Of a DNA stretch of 44,147 nucleotides, positions 16,247-24,826 are shown piece by piece. Origin of the DNA: an uncultured Butyricicoccus sp. (GTDB lineage: Bacteria > Bacillota > Clostridia > Oscillospirales > Butyricicoccaceae); assembly GCA_910584935.1 (NCBI GenBank), contig CAJUDU010000017.1, positions 1-44,147 on the forward strand. Reading direction: 5' to 3'. The stretch's first letter is position 1, and the number at the start of each line of letters is the position of its first letter. The position numbers and the translations under genes are program-made. A model generated the notes under the pieces. That model was not told the DNA's origin, did no database searches, and saw only the letters and a program-made list of their open reading frames with translations.

Positions 16247-16474
16247 ATGAAGAATAAACGGCTTCAGCTTGCACGGGTTGCCTGTGATATGTCACAGGCA
16301 CAGCTTGCGGAAGCAGTCGGCGTTACCCGACAGACCGTGGGATTAATCGAATCTGGCAAATATAACCCGACATTAAAATTATGCTTGGCAATCTGCCATG
16401 CGCTTGGAAAAACATTGGATGAATTATTCTGGGAGGAATCCCTGCAGCAGCACAAAGGAGTGGAAGAACCATGA
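16247..16474 (+). CDS. XRE family transcriptional regulator
   Basis: A 75-residue, single-domain helix-turn-helix protein: LARVACDMSQAQLAEAVGVTRQTVGLIESGKYNPTLKLCLAICHALG, a textbook Cro/CI-type HTH, with the LDELFWEE tail common in clostridial regulators encoded with small membrane proteins. AAGGGAGG lies upstream. The stop overlaps the next ATG by four bases, so the two proteins are made together; the pair probably regulates its own promoter. Confidence 0.92.
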   Translation: MKNKRLQLARVACDMSQAQLAEAVGVTRQTVGLIESGKYNPTLKLCLAICHALGKTLDELFWEESLQQHKGVEEP

Positions 16475-16974
16475 AGTTATTTCGGAAAAAAACAGTAGAT
16501 GAACGAGTCGCTAGTGAAGTCAATCGGATTTACCGGGTTGGCTATCTGATTCTAACATTTGGCATCCTAATTGACGTGATTTGGCAGATGGCTACTGAAC
16601 CTATGGGCAAAATCGTTGTCCGCCCATTGGAATTTGCTACTCTGATTGTGGCAAATATCATATGTGTGCTGATGATGGTTCAGAAAGGACTGAGTGATGA
16701 CGACGCTTATGCGGAAGCAGAAAAATTCCCCAAAAAACATTACGCGCTGCTTGGGTTAGGCGCTGGAGCGGTTGCCGCTGCTGCCATGGTTGGTATACGG
16801 ATGCTGACATTTGGTTGGGAATATCCCATCAGTACCATGGTACTGATTCTTGGTATTTATTTTTTCAGCATTGCATTGACCTGTGCCATTGCGTTTTATT
16901 GTGTGCAGTACGCCATATTTAGGGTGGCAAAACGCCGTAGGAATCAACAGTTACGGGATGAGGATGAAACATAA
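16471..16974 (+). CDS. Small four-helix membrane protein, DUF6773-like
   Basis: A 167-residue protein with four predicted membrane segments (about residues 24-40, 53-70, 90-108, 120-145), a basic N terminus (MKLFRKKTVDERV) and a charged C-terminal tail. It resembles uncharacterised proteins usually encoded behind a short XRE regulator. Translation is coupled to that regulator through an ATGA overlap. The family name is from memory and tentative; no biochemical function is known. Confidence 0.65.
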   Translation: MKLFRKKTVDERVASEVNRIYRVGYLILTFGILIDVIWQMATEPMGKIVVRPLEFATLIVANIICVLMMVQKGLSDDDAYAEAEKFPKKHYALLGLGAGAVAAAAMVGIRMLTFGWEYPISTMVLILGIYFFSIALTCAIAFYCVQYAIFRVAKRRRNQQLRDEDET

Positions 16975-16982
16975 TAGCAGAT

Positions 16983-17036
16983 AAAAAAAGCCCGAACCTT
17001 TCTGGCCGGTTGGCGCCAGAAGGTAGGGCTTTTTTA
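16983..17036. terminator. Bidirectional terminator between convergent genes
   Basis: AAAAAAGCCC and an inner ACCTTTCTGGC-like arm pair with GCCAGAAGGT and GGGCTTTTTT, giving a long stem with A and T runs on both sides. It serves the membrane protein gene and the convergent XRE gene whose stop lies at 17034. Confidence 0.85.
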
Positions 17037-17288
17037 TGATTTGGGATTTGTATTTGAATCAGGGGCGGGTGCGGGTTCAGCGTCAGCATCTGGACAACCC
17101 ATCATCATGACTTCTTCCATCGTGCAATCCAGTGCTTTTGCAATGCGGAACACGGTTTTCGCAGTATAACGCTCAATTTTGCTGGGATTTGCACAAAGGT
17201 CCGAAATTTTTGTAATAGGGATGCCGCTTAATTGCGAAAACTGATATCTGGTGAGATTTTTTTGCTTTAAGTAGGCTGCAAAGTCCAT
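17034..17288 (-). CDS. Short XRE-type helix-turn-helix protein
   Basis: An 84-residue protein: FAAYLKQKNLTRYQFSQLSGIPITKISDLCANPSKIERYTAKTVFRIAKAL is a single HTH domain. The tail is acidic and proline-rich (PDADAEPAPAPDSN). Similar standalone clostridial HTH proteins are common and functionally unassigned. ATG at 17288 is preferred, since the GTG at 17297 lies in the ribosome site (GAGGTGG). It is alone on the minus strand. Confidence 0.8.
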   Translation of the reverse strand: MDFAAYLKQKNLTRYQFSQLSGIPITKISDLCANPSKIERYTAKTVFRIAKALDCTMEEVMMMGCPDADAEPAPAPDSNTNPKS

Positions 17289-17432
17289 TGGTTCCACCTC
17301 ACTTAACTTGTATTATATCGGTATCCAGATAGCCTGTCAAGGGCTAAACACTGACATTCGGTTTGGGGCGGTTGAGATTGTATCACCCTTAATATTCTGC
17401 TAGCCGCTTTCTTTATGCTTTTCCCCAAAATG

Positions 17433-17468
17433 AAAAACAGGCACAGGAAAAGGGAAGTGCCTGTTTTA
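17433..17468 (-). terminator. Terminator of the TSUP permease gene
   Basis: AAAACAGGCAC pairs with GTGCCTGTTTT around a 12-base loop; on the minus strand it is followed by TTTTTCATTTT. It lies 14 bases after the TSUP stop. Confidence 0.8.
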
Positions 17469-17481
17469 CAGGTGGGTAGAA

Positions 17482-18252
17482 TTATGCGTGGGTAATTAGC
17501 GCCTTGACCAATGTGCTGACACCGCCTAGGATAAACACCCAAATGATGAATTTGCGGATATTATTTTCACCAAGGCGTTTGTCAATCTGCCCGCCGACAA
17601 ACATACCGACCGCTGCCGCGGGAATGGTTACAGCGGTAATCTGCAAGGTGAATATGGTAAAAATCCCATTATAGATATAAGCAATGGTGCGGAAGAAATT
17701 TTCCAGCAGAAACACAAAACAGGTATTTGCACGGAACGCATGACGGTCTGTGGAAGAGCGTTCCATATAAATGAGGAACAACAGATTGATGCCAAACAGC
17801 CCTGCTGTGACACCGGAAAGGAAGCACATAATGGCTTTGATAACCGGGTTTGGCTTAAATGCCTTGGAATTATCACGGGTCAGCATTTCGATGCCCAGTC
17901 CGATGATTAAAATACCCAGGATAACCTTTACAATCCAGGGAGAGCCTAGTTTCAGCAGCAAGGTGCCAGGGATAATGCCTAACAGCACCCAGATTGCAAT
18001 AGACGCAACAATTTGGAAACAGAAATTTTTCCGGTTCTTGAGCACAATATAAGCATTCAGCCCCAAAGAAACCGGTAAAAGGCTGGGCGAAATGTCGGCA
18101 TTATTCAGCCGCATGGCCATCAAAGGGTTAGAAATCAATGGGTCGCCGAACCCGGCAAGCCCTTTTACGACAAATGCGCAGGCAACCGAAATAAAAATAT
18201 AAACGGCAAGTGATGGTGTCATGGTCATTGTATGTATATCCCCCAGTTCCAT
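17482..18252 (-). CDS. TauE/SafE (TSUP) family membrane permease
   Basis: A 256-residue membrane protein with about eight hydrophobic segments and the TSUP pattern FVVKGLAGFGDPLIS near the N terminus, mirrored by SGVTAGLFGINLLFLIYM in the second half. Family members export or import small organosulfur or organic anions such as sulfite, sulfoacetate or taurine. Substrate unknown. The ATG at 18252 is listed; an internal ATG at 18228, ten bases after GGGGGA, is equally plausible. Monocistronic with promoter at 18313-18341 and terminator at 17433. Confidence 0.85.
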   Translation of the reverse strand: MELGDIHTMTMTPSLAVYIFISVACAFVVKGLAGFGDPLISNPLMAMRLNNADISPSLLPVSLGLNAYIVLKNRKNFCFQIVASIAIWVLLGIIPGTLLLKLGSPWIVKVILGILIIGLGIEMLTRDNSKAFKPNPVIKAIMCFLSGVTAGLFGINLLFLIYMERSSTDRHAFRANTCFVFLLENFFRTIAYIYNGIFTIFTLQITAVTIPAAAVGMFVGGQIDKRLGENNIRKFIIWVFILGGVSTLVKALITHA

Positions 18253-18312
18253 TCATCCCAGGCAACAGTGTGCCTTGAAAGTTAATCCAGCAGCATTCGC
18301 TGCTTTTCAAAC

Positions 18313-18341
18313 ATTATACCATAACCAAACCAAATGAACAA
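18313..18341 (-). promoter_or_regulatory. Promoter of the TSUP gene
   Basis: On the minus strand TTGTTC (18341-18336), 17 bases, TATAAT (18318-18313), about 60 bases before the TSUP start. The rest of the 268-base gap to 18521 shows no convincing gene or terminator. Confidence 0.6.
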
Positions 18342-18520
18342 AGGAAAAAACGCAGAACGCCAAAAAAACAACAAGATATTATAAAATTGCGATGAGTTTG
18401 CGCAGTATTCCAAAGCGGACGAAGAATTTCTAAGATTATCCATTCTGCTTGCCGAGATACGGTCGCTTCGATTTGTGTTTTTATATGCTCTCCATTCCTG
18501 CCTTTTGGAAACTCATGATA

Positions 18521-20695
18521 TTACAGCATATTGATGAAAAAAGTAATAGTAATGCTGTTGATGAAGTCGGCAAACATACTGCCCACAACAGGGACAAGGA
18601 TATAGGCTTTGACAGAAGGAACAAAGCGGCTTGTCAGCGCCTGCATATTCGCCATGGCGTTAGGGGTGGCACCCATGCCAAAGCCACAGGTACCAGCGGA
18701 CAGAATGGCAGCATCATAATTGCGGCCCATGACATTATAGACCACAAAATAGGCAAACAGGAACATCAGCACAGTTTGTGCCACTAGCAGCATAATCAGC
18801 GGTATTGCTAGAGCGGCTAGCTGCCATAGCTTTAGCGTAATCATGGCGATGCCAAGGAAAAGAGACAGGCAAATACCGCCAATATCATCAATAGCAGCCA
18901 TAGGAACCTCGAATTTGCTGCTGAACTCGCTGGAATTGCGCATGATAGCAGCCACAATCATAGAACCGATGTATATTGGAAAACTCATGGAGGTTTTAGA
19001 CAGCAGCCAGGAAATAATGGTACCCACACCCATCGCAATAGCGAGCTGATAGGCAGCGGTAGCGTAGCTGCCAGCTGACATTGTATCACCTTGCCCAGCA
19101 TCGGTGGGCAGCGTATCTTCCACAGGGATGGCAGTTTTCAGCAAGTTATGTTTCAGAATAAGCCTGCGGCCCAAAGGTCCGCCCATCAGTGAGCCGCCGA
19201 TTAAGCCAAAGGTTGCTGCCGCTGTACAAAGGGTGGAAGCGCCCTCCAACCCCAGGCGTTCCAGGTCGGGACCGAAGGCACCGGCTGTGCCATGCCCGCC
19301 GACCATAGGAATGGAACCTGCACACATACCCAGCAGGGGATTGACATTCAGGATATGGGATAACCCCACTGCTGCCGCATTTTGAAGTATGATTAGCGTT
19401 GTGATGCATAGCAGAAAGATTAGCAGGCTGATGCCGCCGTTTTTCAAGACTCTTAAATTGGCTTGAAAGCCTACAGAGGTGAAGAAGATGACCATACACA
19501 CCGTTTTTAGTGTTTCGTCAAAGGTCAATTCCATAATGCCAGTGGCATAAAGAATGCAAGATAGGATTGCAAAAAGCAAGCCGCCTACTACAGGGGAGGG
19601 GATACAGAAGGTTTCCAGCAACTTAATCCGCTTTTTCAGCAAGCCGCCAATGAACAGCACCACCACAGCCAGCGCCAGGGTTTGATACATATCCAGCGAA
19701 ACCTGGAAAGAACGGATGTTTTTTGCAGGTGTTTTAACGGCTACCTGCAAACCCTGCTTCTCATACCATGCTGTGGCGCCAAAGTGGAAGGGGATAGGGA
19801 CACCTTGGACAGCATCCTGCGGTGTCAAAGCTGCATCTACGGCGATAGCACCCTGAACCTGACTGTTGTTTTGAAACAGCGCATCTGTGATTTGATTGAC
19901 AATCGCAGCGTCCAAATTGTCAGAGGCAACCAATACTGCCTGGACACCCAAGGTGGTCACATCCTCATTTTGTCCTCTGTAAGTACCGGCGGGAATGGTG
20001 CATACGGCATAGCAGTTGTATAAGCCCATTAACTGGCTGATGGTTCGCTGGTCGGGAGCGATTAGTCGGATATCCATATTTTCTGCCAGCGCAGCTACAG
20101 CATTGGTAGGGGCGCCTGCCGTGCAGAAAAAGGCGTCAAGGTTGCCAGCTTGCATCTCATTGGCGGAATCGGCAAAGGACAAACGGCTGACTTTCAGCTT
20201 GTCCAGGGTTAAGCCGTTGGCTTGGAGGATTTGCTCAGCATTTCGGGTGACGCCCGAATTTTCCGCGCCAATGGACACCCGTTTGCCAGCCAAATCATTG
20301 ATGGAGGTAATGCCTGAAGCCTTTGTGACCACGATTTGGCAAGCTTCGGTGTAGAGGGAACCTATCGCACTGTAACCAGACAGAATCCGGCCCTCAAAGT
20401 TGCCTTCGCCTACCGCCGCAAACTGTAAGGTATCACTTTGGACGATGGCTAAATCCGCCAGATTGCCTGCCAACAGATTTAGGTTCGCCTCGGAGCCAGT
20501 GGTTTCTTTCACCGTTACATCCCATCCAGTGGCTTTCTCAATGGCAGGCGCCAAAGCGTTGCCATAAGCGTAATAAATGCCTCCCTTGCCGCCTGTGCCC
20601 AACCGGATTTCATCTGAGGCGCCGTTGCAGCCGCTCAGGCAGGTTAGCAGCAGGCAAATGAGGATTAGTGCTGAACATCGCCGCTGTAATTTCAT
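18521..20695 (-). CDS. Fusion of a TAXI-type solute-binding lipoprotein with a GltS glutamate symporter
   Basis: A 724-residue two-part transporter. Residues 1-23 are a lipoprotein signal ending LSGC (Cys23). Residues 25-315 are a complete TAXI solute-binding domain of the TRAP type: LGTGGKGGIYYAYGNALAP at the start, TTGSEANLNLLAGNLADLAIVQSD, and LAGKRVSIGAENSGVTRNAEQIL. From about residue 330 to 724 follows a full-length GltS Na+/glutamate symporter (E. coli GltS is 401 residues) with both half-repeats: PMVGGHGTAGAFGPDL and CGFGMGATPNAMANMQ. TRAP membrane subunits are absent. Some TAXI proteins bind glutamate and GltS carries it, so a binding-protein-assisted glutamate importer is the natural reading. 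The frame is open throughout, with no sign of a sequencing join. AAGGAGAG precedes the ATG. Confidence 0.93.
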   Translation of the reverse strand: MKLQRRCSALILICLLLTCLSGCNGASDEIRLGTGGKGGIYYAYGNALAPAIEKATGWDVTVKETTGSEANLNLLAGNLADLAIVQSDTLQFAAVGEGNFEGRILSGYSAIGSLYTEACQIVVTKASGITSINDLAGKRVSIGAENSGVTRNAEQILQANGLTLDKLKVSRLSFADSANEMQAGNLDAFFCTAGAPTNAVAALAENMDIRLIAPDQRTISQLMGLYNCYAVCTIPAGTYRGQNEDVTTLGVQAVLVASDNLDAAIVNQITDALFQNNSQVQGAIAVDAALTPQDAVQGVPIPFHFGATAWYEKQGLQVAVKTPAKNIRSFQVSLDMYQTLALAVVVLFIGGLLKKRIKLLETFCIPSPVVGGLLFAILSCILYATGIMELTFDETLKTVCMVIFFTSVGFQANLRVLKNGGISLLIFLLCITTLIILQNAAAVGLSHILNVNPLLGMCAGSIPMVGGHGTAGAFGPDLERLGLEGASTLCTAAATFGLIGGSLMGGPLGRRLILKHNLLKTAIPVEDTLPTDAGQGDTMSAGSYATAAYQLAIAMGVGTIISWLLSKTSMSFPIYIGSMIVAAIMRNSSEFSSKFEVPMAAIDDIGGICLSLFLGIAMITLKLWQLAALAIPLIMLLVAQTVLMFLFAYFVVYNVMGRNYDAAILSAGTCGFGMGATPNAMANMQALTSRFVPSVKAYILVPVVGSMFADFINSITITFFINML

Positions 20696-20850
20696 AACAG
20701 TATCTCTCCTTCATTTTTAATCAATGCCGGGTAAGCTGCAAAATTGGGCGATTCCCCCTTTCTGTACCCTGTTTTTCCGCACCGGCTAGCTGGGTTATCC
20801 CGGTTGGAACGGTTGTAATGCGCAATTTCTACCTATATTGCATTATAACA
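20696..20850 (-). promoter_or_regulatory. Promoter and structured 5' leader of the TAXI-GltS gene
   Basis: On the minus strand TATAAT (20847-20842) gives a leader of about 140 bases before the ATG. The leader can form small stems, including ACCGG/CCGGT (20781-20785 with 20800-20804) enclosing GGG/CCC. No known riboswitch class is recognised. The -35 is weak. Confidence 0.4.
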
Positions 20851-20920
20851 CAGCAAATAAAAGAAGTACAGAATTCCCCTCTTGTGTCTGATAATTTGCG
20901 ATGCCGCGTGGACGGCAGAA

Positions 20921-22282
20921 CTATGATGGAAAGATCAGTGTGGTTTTGAACCCTTTTTGTGGTTCACTTTCAATGTGCATGGTTCCGTTGTGTGCCCCGA
21001 TAATCTGCCGAACCAGCAGGATCCCTAAGCCATGCCGCAAGTTTAGTTTTTCATCTGTGCTTTCGATATGGCTGGCGCTTGCGGTCAGCGCCTTCAATTG
21101 CGCAGCAGATACCCCCACGCCATCATCTATAACCGCAATCATAGTGCCAGCCTGCCCGTGTGTGACCGAAAGATCAATCTGGCAGCCCTTGGGATTATGG
21201 ATAATGCTATTTTGAATCAAATTGCGCAGCGCACGTTTCAAAAGCGCTTCATCCCCTTGAATTGATGCTGGTTCGCTTTGCCGGTCGGCACAGAATACGA
21301 TGGTATATGGTTCTTGCAAACCGCCATCCAGAAACTCGCAGGCAACCTGCCGCGCCAGCTCCACCAAATAGACTTTTTCCAGTCGAAGCGGCTGCATGGA
21401 ATATTCCAGCCTAGAGGTAAGGTTCAGATCAGAAATCAAACGTCGCAGCTTTTCCCCTTGCCTGCGGATGCAGGCTGCCTGTTCCCGGGCAGGGGTTGGA
21501 AGCGCTTGGTTGTCCTCTAGCTGCCCTGCAAAGCCAAGCATGACAGAAAGTGGTGTTCGCACATCATGCGAAATGCCGCTGATCCATTCGGCGCGAGCAT
21601 TGTCTTTTTTGGTGATAAAGGCTCCCGCTTTGTTAAGCTGCCGGTTGATTTCTGCCAGCTCCCCTTTTTCTGGTAAGCTGACAGTTTTGCCGGAGGAAAC
21701 CGTTTCAATCCCCCGCAAAATAGGGGTGACCGCTTTTTCCACCCGCCGCATATTCCACCATATCAGCAGGACGACCGCAATGAGATTGACTGCAATCATA
21801 ACCGTAAAACCAGTCAAAATAATCCTGATATAAGGTTCCTTATATGTTGAATAGTATTTCACAAAGCTGTTTTTCGCTGTACCAACAACCAAAAGCCCTG
21901 CGGGATGCTCCAATACAAAAACAGGATAATCCCTTAAATACCATCGGCTGAATTTGGCTACATCAATCGGCGTGTACTGCCGCGGCAAGTCTTCCGGCAG
22001 GCACGCTTCCCAAATTACAGCTCCAGTATCATCCAGCAGCATGGCCCAGGAGTGATATTCTTTTAGCCGGTCGTTTAGCACATCGGTTGATACCAGATTG
22101 CCTGCCGCGTCCACAGTAATGCTATTCCGCACCTCATGGATTGAAATTTCCGATCCATCTGAGGACTTCTTTGCCCACAGCAGTACGGAGAAGAACAACG
22201 CCGCGTTGAGGAACAGGAACAAGATAATGATGCCAACCATAGATAAAAAATACTTCCGAAAAAAGTGTTCTATTGGCTTCAT
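20921..22282 (-). CDS. Sensor histidine kinase (HisKA/HATPase)
   Basis: A 453-residue membrane kinase. Two membrane segments (about 12-36 and 152-176) flank an extracytoplasmic sensor of about 115 residues. A HAMP-like linker follows, then the phospho-acceptor box ISGISHDVRTPLS (His239), N box LKRALRNLIQNSIIHN, and G boxes VIDDGVGVS and HGLGILLVRQII. Its start overlaps the response regulator stop by four bases. The pair is divergent from an ABC exporter-YxeA operon; by analogy with YxdJK/YxdLM-YxeA it probably senses a cell-envelope-active peptide. A role for the downstream TAXI-GltS gene cannot be excluded, as it lies on the same strand 225 bases on. Confidence 0.93.
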   Translation of the reverse strand: MKPIEHFFRKYFLSMVGIIILFLFLNAALFFSVLLWAKKSSDGSEISIHEVRNSITVDAAGNLVSTDVLNDRLKEYHSWAMLLDDTGAVIWEACLPEDLPRQYTPIDVAKFSRWYLRDYPVFVLEHPAGLLVVGTAKNSFVKYYSTYKEPYIRIILTGFTVMIAVNLIAVVLLIWWNMRRVEKAVTPILRGIETVSSGKTVSLPEKGELAEINRQLNKAGAFITKKDNARAEWISGISHDVRTPLSVMLGFAGQLEDNQALPTPAREQAACIRRQGEKLRRLISDLNLTSRLEYSMQPLRLEKVYLVELARQVACEFLDGGLQEPYTIVFCADRQSEPASIQGDEALLKRALRNLIQNSIIHNPKGCQIDLSVTHGQAGTMIAVIDDGVGVSAAQLKALTASASHIESTDEKLNLRHGLGILLVRQIIGAHNGTMHIESEPQKGFKTTLIFPS

Positions 22283-22974
22283 TTTTTCGGCTCCTTCACC
22301 ACCAGCTTATAGCCCAGCCCTTTCACCGTCAGCAGTGATACAGGTTTGGATGGATTTCGCTCGATTTTCTCCCGCAAATGCCGGATATGAGTCATCAGTG
22401 TTGTTTCATATCCTTGCCAGATATCCCCGCATAGCGTTTGGCAGAGGGCGCCAATCGTGACAATACGGTTTGCGTTGCCTGCCAGCTTTTCAAAAATGCT
22501 GTATTCTTTCGCGGTCAAAGGGATTCGATTGCCTTCTTTGATGGCTTCTGCCTGATCTAAGTCTACCATAGCCGCATCCAGCGAAACAATCCGACTTTTT
22601 TCCGGATAGGTACGTTTCAAAATTGCCTGAACCCGCAGCAGCAATTCTTTTGGTAAAAATGGTTTCACCAGATAATCGTCCGCGCCTAGTTCAAATCCGG
22701 CAAAGCGGTCTTCCGCTTCCCCTTTGGCGGTGAGCATTAGGACGGGGATTTTACTGACCGTGCGAATCTCTTGGAGCAGTTCAAATCCATCCATGCCAGG
22801 CATCATCACATCCAAAATGATTATGCCTGGCATTTTTTTCGCCATCAGCGCCAGCGCCTGCTCACCAGAGGCAGCCACCCAAACCCGTGTATATCCAGCA
22901 CTTTCAAAAATAGAGCGGATCATTGTCCGTAAATCTTTTTCATCATCCACAATAAGAATTTCTGTGTCCAGCAT
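22279..22974 (-). CDS. OmpR/PhoB family response regulator
   Basis: A 231-residue regulator. The receiver domain has the acidic pair DD at 10-11, phospho-acceptor Asp55 in LDVMMPG and Lys104 in LVKPF. The C-terminal winged-helix domain is of the OmpR type (LTAKEYSIFEKLAGN, TTLMTHIRHLREKIE, TVKGLGYKLV). AGGAGG precedes the ATG. It shares an ATGA overlap with the kinase. Its likely target is the intergenic region at 23042-23096, where four 11-bp-spaced direct repeats lie. Confidence 0.95.
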   Translation of the reverse strand: MLDTEILIVDDEKDLRTMIRSIFESAGYTRVWVAASGEQALALMAKKMPGIIILDVMMPGMDGFELLQEIRTVSKIPVLMLTAKGEAEDRFAGFELGADDYLVKPFLPKELLLRVQAILKRTYPEKSRIVSLDAAMVDLDQAEAIKEGNRIPLTAKEYSIFEKLAGNANRIVTIGALCQTLCGDIWQGYETTLMTHIRHLREKIERNPSKPVSLLTVKGLGYKLVVKEPKK

Positions 22975-23041
22975 AAAAGCACCTCCTATTTATGCCTATT
23001 ATAACGTGGAAACCGAAAATTGTATATGCCATCAGCACAAT

Positions 23042-23096
23042 CTCAAGCTTATCTCAAGGTTCTCTCAAAGGAAGCTCAAGGATGATATTGTATACT
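23042..23096 (+). promoter_or_regulatory. Four CTCAARG direct repeats at exact 11-bp period, with -10
   Basis: CTCAAG(C), CTCAAGG, CTCAAAG and CTCAAGG start at 23042, 23053, 23064 and 23075, exactly 11 bases apart. TATACT follows at 23091-23096, and the repeats cover the place of a -35 element, which is absent. Evenly phased direct repeats of this period are typical targets of OmpR/PhoB-type regulators that replace a poor -35. The adjacent response regulator is the probable activator of the ABC operon. Confidence 0.8.
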
Positions 23097-23120
23097 TGCC
23101 CCACAAAGGAGGCAACTGCT

Positions 23121-24044
23121 ATGTGTGATTATGTGATTGAAACAAATCAGTTAACCAAACAATATGGAACACAAAAGAGTGTGTCAGAGCTGAACATTCA
23201 TGTTCAGCGAGGGCGTATCTATGGGCTGCTGGGTCGAAACGGCGCTGGAAAAACCACAACCATGAAAATGCTGCTGGGACTTACGCAGCCCACATCTGGG
23301 AAAGTATCAATTTGGGGGCAGCCTTTGCCGGGCAATGAAAAGAAACTGATGCCTCATATCGGCAGTTTAATTGAATCCCCCGGTTTTTATCCCAATCTGA
23401 CAGGAACGGAAAATTTGCGTATCTTTGCCGCATTGCGTGGGCTGAAAAACGGCAATGTGATTCGAAATACCCTGGATTTGGTGGGTTTACCTTATTTGGA
23501 TAAAAAGCTGTTCTCTCAATATTCCCTGGGCATGAAGCAGCGGCTGGCGATTGCGCTGGCAGTGATGCACGATCCGGAGCTGCTCATTCTGGATGAACCC
23601 ATCAACGGCTTAGACCCTATTGGTATTGCGGAGGTGCGCGCATTTATCCGGGCATTGTGCGATGAACGGGGTAAGACCATCCTGATTTCCAGCCATATTC
23701 TTTCCGAGATTGCGCTGCTGGCAGATGATATTGGTATCATTGACCATGGTGTCCTGTTGGAAGAAGAAAGCCTTATGGATTTAGAGGCGAAAAGCAGTAG
23801 ATATATCCGCTTTACGGTTTCTGATACGGCATGGGCAGCAGGGATTTTAAAGGGTGTTTTCCATGAAAATCAGTTTACTGTGCAAGATGCCCATCACCTG
23901 CGGATGGATGCCGCGAAGGTTCCCGTGGCGGAAATTATTTCCGCTTTTGTACAGCATGGTTTGTCAATTTCAGAAGCAGCAACAGTAGAAGAAAGTTTGG
24001 AGGATTATTTTAAACGGGTGACTGGGGGTGAGGGGATTGCTTAA
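23121..24044 (+). CDS. ABC transporter ATP-binding protein, lantibiotic/bacitracin-protection type
   Basis: A 307-residue ATPase with Walker A GRNGAGKTT, Q-loop region IGSLIESPGFYPNLTGTENL, signature YSLGMKQRLAIALA, Walker B LLILDEPINGLDP and the switch histidine in ISSHILSE. The C-terminal extension is that of the BcrA/LanF group, which exports or removes antimicrobial peptides with two small permeases. ATG at 23121 has AAAGGAGG seven bases upstream. The gene starts an operon with two ABC-2 permeases and YxeA. Confidence 0.93.
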   Translation: MCDYVIETNQLTKQYGTQKSVSELNIHVQRGRIYGLLGRNGAGKTTTMKMLLGLTQPTSGKVSIWGQPLPGNEKKLMPHIGSLIESPGFYPNLTGTENLRIFAALRGLKNGNVIRNTLDLVGLPYLDKKLFSQYSLGMKQRLAIALAVMHDPELLILDEPINGLDPIGIAEVRAFIRALCDERGKTILISSHILSEIALLADDIGIIDHGVLLEEESLMDLEAKSSRYIRFTVSDTAWAAGILKGVFHENQFTVQDAHHLRMDAAKVPVAEIISAFVQHGLSISEAATVEESLEDYFKRVTGGEGIA

Positions 24045-24825
24045 ACTGATTTGCTGTGAGCTGGCAAAACTGAAGCGGAAAAAGTTCATTCCCTTTGTGA
24101 TTCTCTCCGCATTTATGTTTCCGCCCCCGGTGGCACTGATGATGCTGACACCGCGCATGATGAATCAATATGATACCAAAGCAGAACTCTTCGATGATTT
24201 TTATCAATTTGTCCTTGGCTACGGTGTGGAACTGCTTTTGCCCTGTGTCATTGGCGTTATTGCTGCTATGTTGTTCTTCATGGAGCGGGACAACGACACC
24301 TTCAAAAACCTGCGGACAATCCCAGTGACCAGCACCCAGATGATCTTTGCTAAAATCATCGTCCTGTTTCTGTTCGGACTGATCTTCTGCCTGTCCACAG
24401 CTATTGTCACCATTTTCTGCGGAAGCCTGATTGCCGAGGTGGGTGGGCTGGGCTATAAGCTGTGGCTGGCGGCGGAGCTGGGGGTATTCATCACGGCGGG
24501 CACCTTGCCGCTAGTGGTGCTGGTGGTCTTTTTCAGCAAGACCTATATCTTCTCCATTCTGCTGTGCATTTTTTACAGCGTGTTGAGCTTAACCGCTGAG
24601 AGCTGTTACGAGGTCATGCCCAAGTTCCTCTGCTGGCTGATGCCCATCCCTCTCACAAACATCTGGTGCGCCGGGGATATGGTTCTTCACGGCGCTCGGA
24701 AGAGTGTGGGCCGGTTGCAGTACTTGGTTCCCACCACCATGCAGACCGTCTTGATTCTGGGCGTGATGGCTGTCCTGTCCATTCTGCTGATTGACTATTT
24801 ATATAAAGAAAGAGGGGGCGATTGA
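24028..24825 (+). CDS. ABC-2 type permease (LanE/BcrB-like), first
   Basis: A 265-residue integral membrane protein with six predicted segments and the N-terminal CELAKLKRKKFIPF typical of lantibiotic-protection permeases, followed by FFMERDNDTFKNLRTIPVTSTQMIFAKI. GTG start at 24028 overlaps the ATPase end by 17 bases with GGGGG nearby. From about 24300 the codon choice turns richer in ATC, TTC and CTG than in the ATPase gene, perhaps a sign of a different origin. It works with the ATPase and the second permease. Confidence 0.85.
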   Translation: MRGLLKLICCELAKLKRKKFIPFVILSAFMFPPPVALMMLTPRMMNQYDTKAELFDDFYQFVLGYGVELLLPCVIGVIAAMLFFMERDNDTFKNLRTIPVTSTQMIFAKIIVLFLFGLIFCLSTAIVTIFCGSLIAEVGGLGYKLWLAAELGVFITAGTLPLVVLVVFFSKTYIFSILLCIFYSVLSLTAESCYEVMPKFLCWLMPIPLTNIWCAGDMVLHGARKSVGRLQYLVPTTMQTVLILGVMAVLSILLIDYLYKERGGD

Positions 24826-24826
24826 A

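Noticed and set aside
18282..18443. A 53-codon minus-strand ORF upstream of the TSUP gene
   Set aside because: No ribosome site, it runs over the TSUP promoter, and the product resembles no known family.
18521..20695. The TAXI-GltS gene as two adjacent genes joined by error
   Set aside because: The frame is open for 724 codons, both halves are complete, and I saw no ribosome site at the junction; only raw reads could exclude an error fully.
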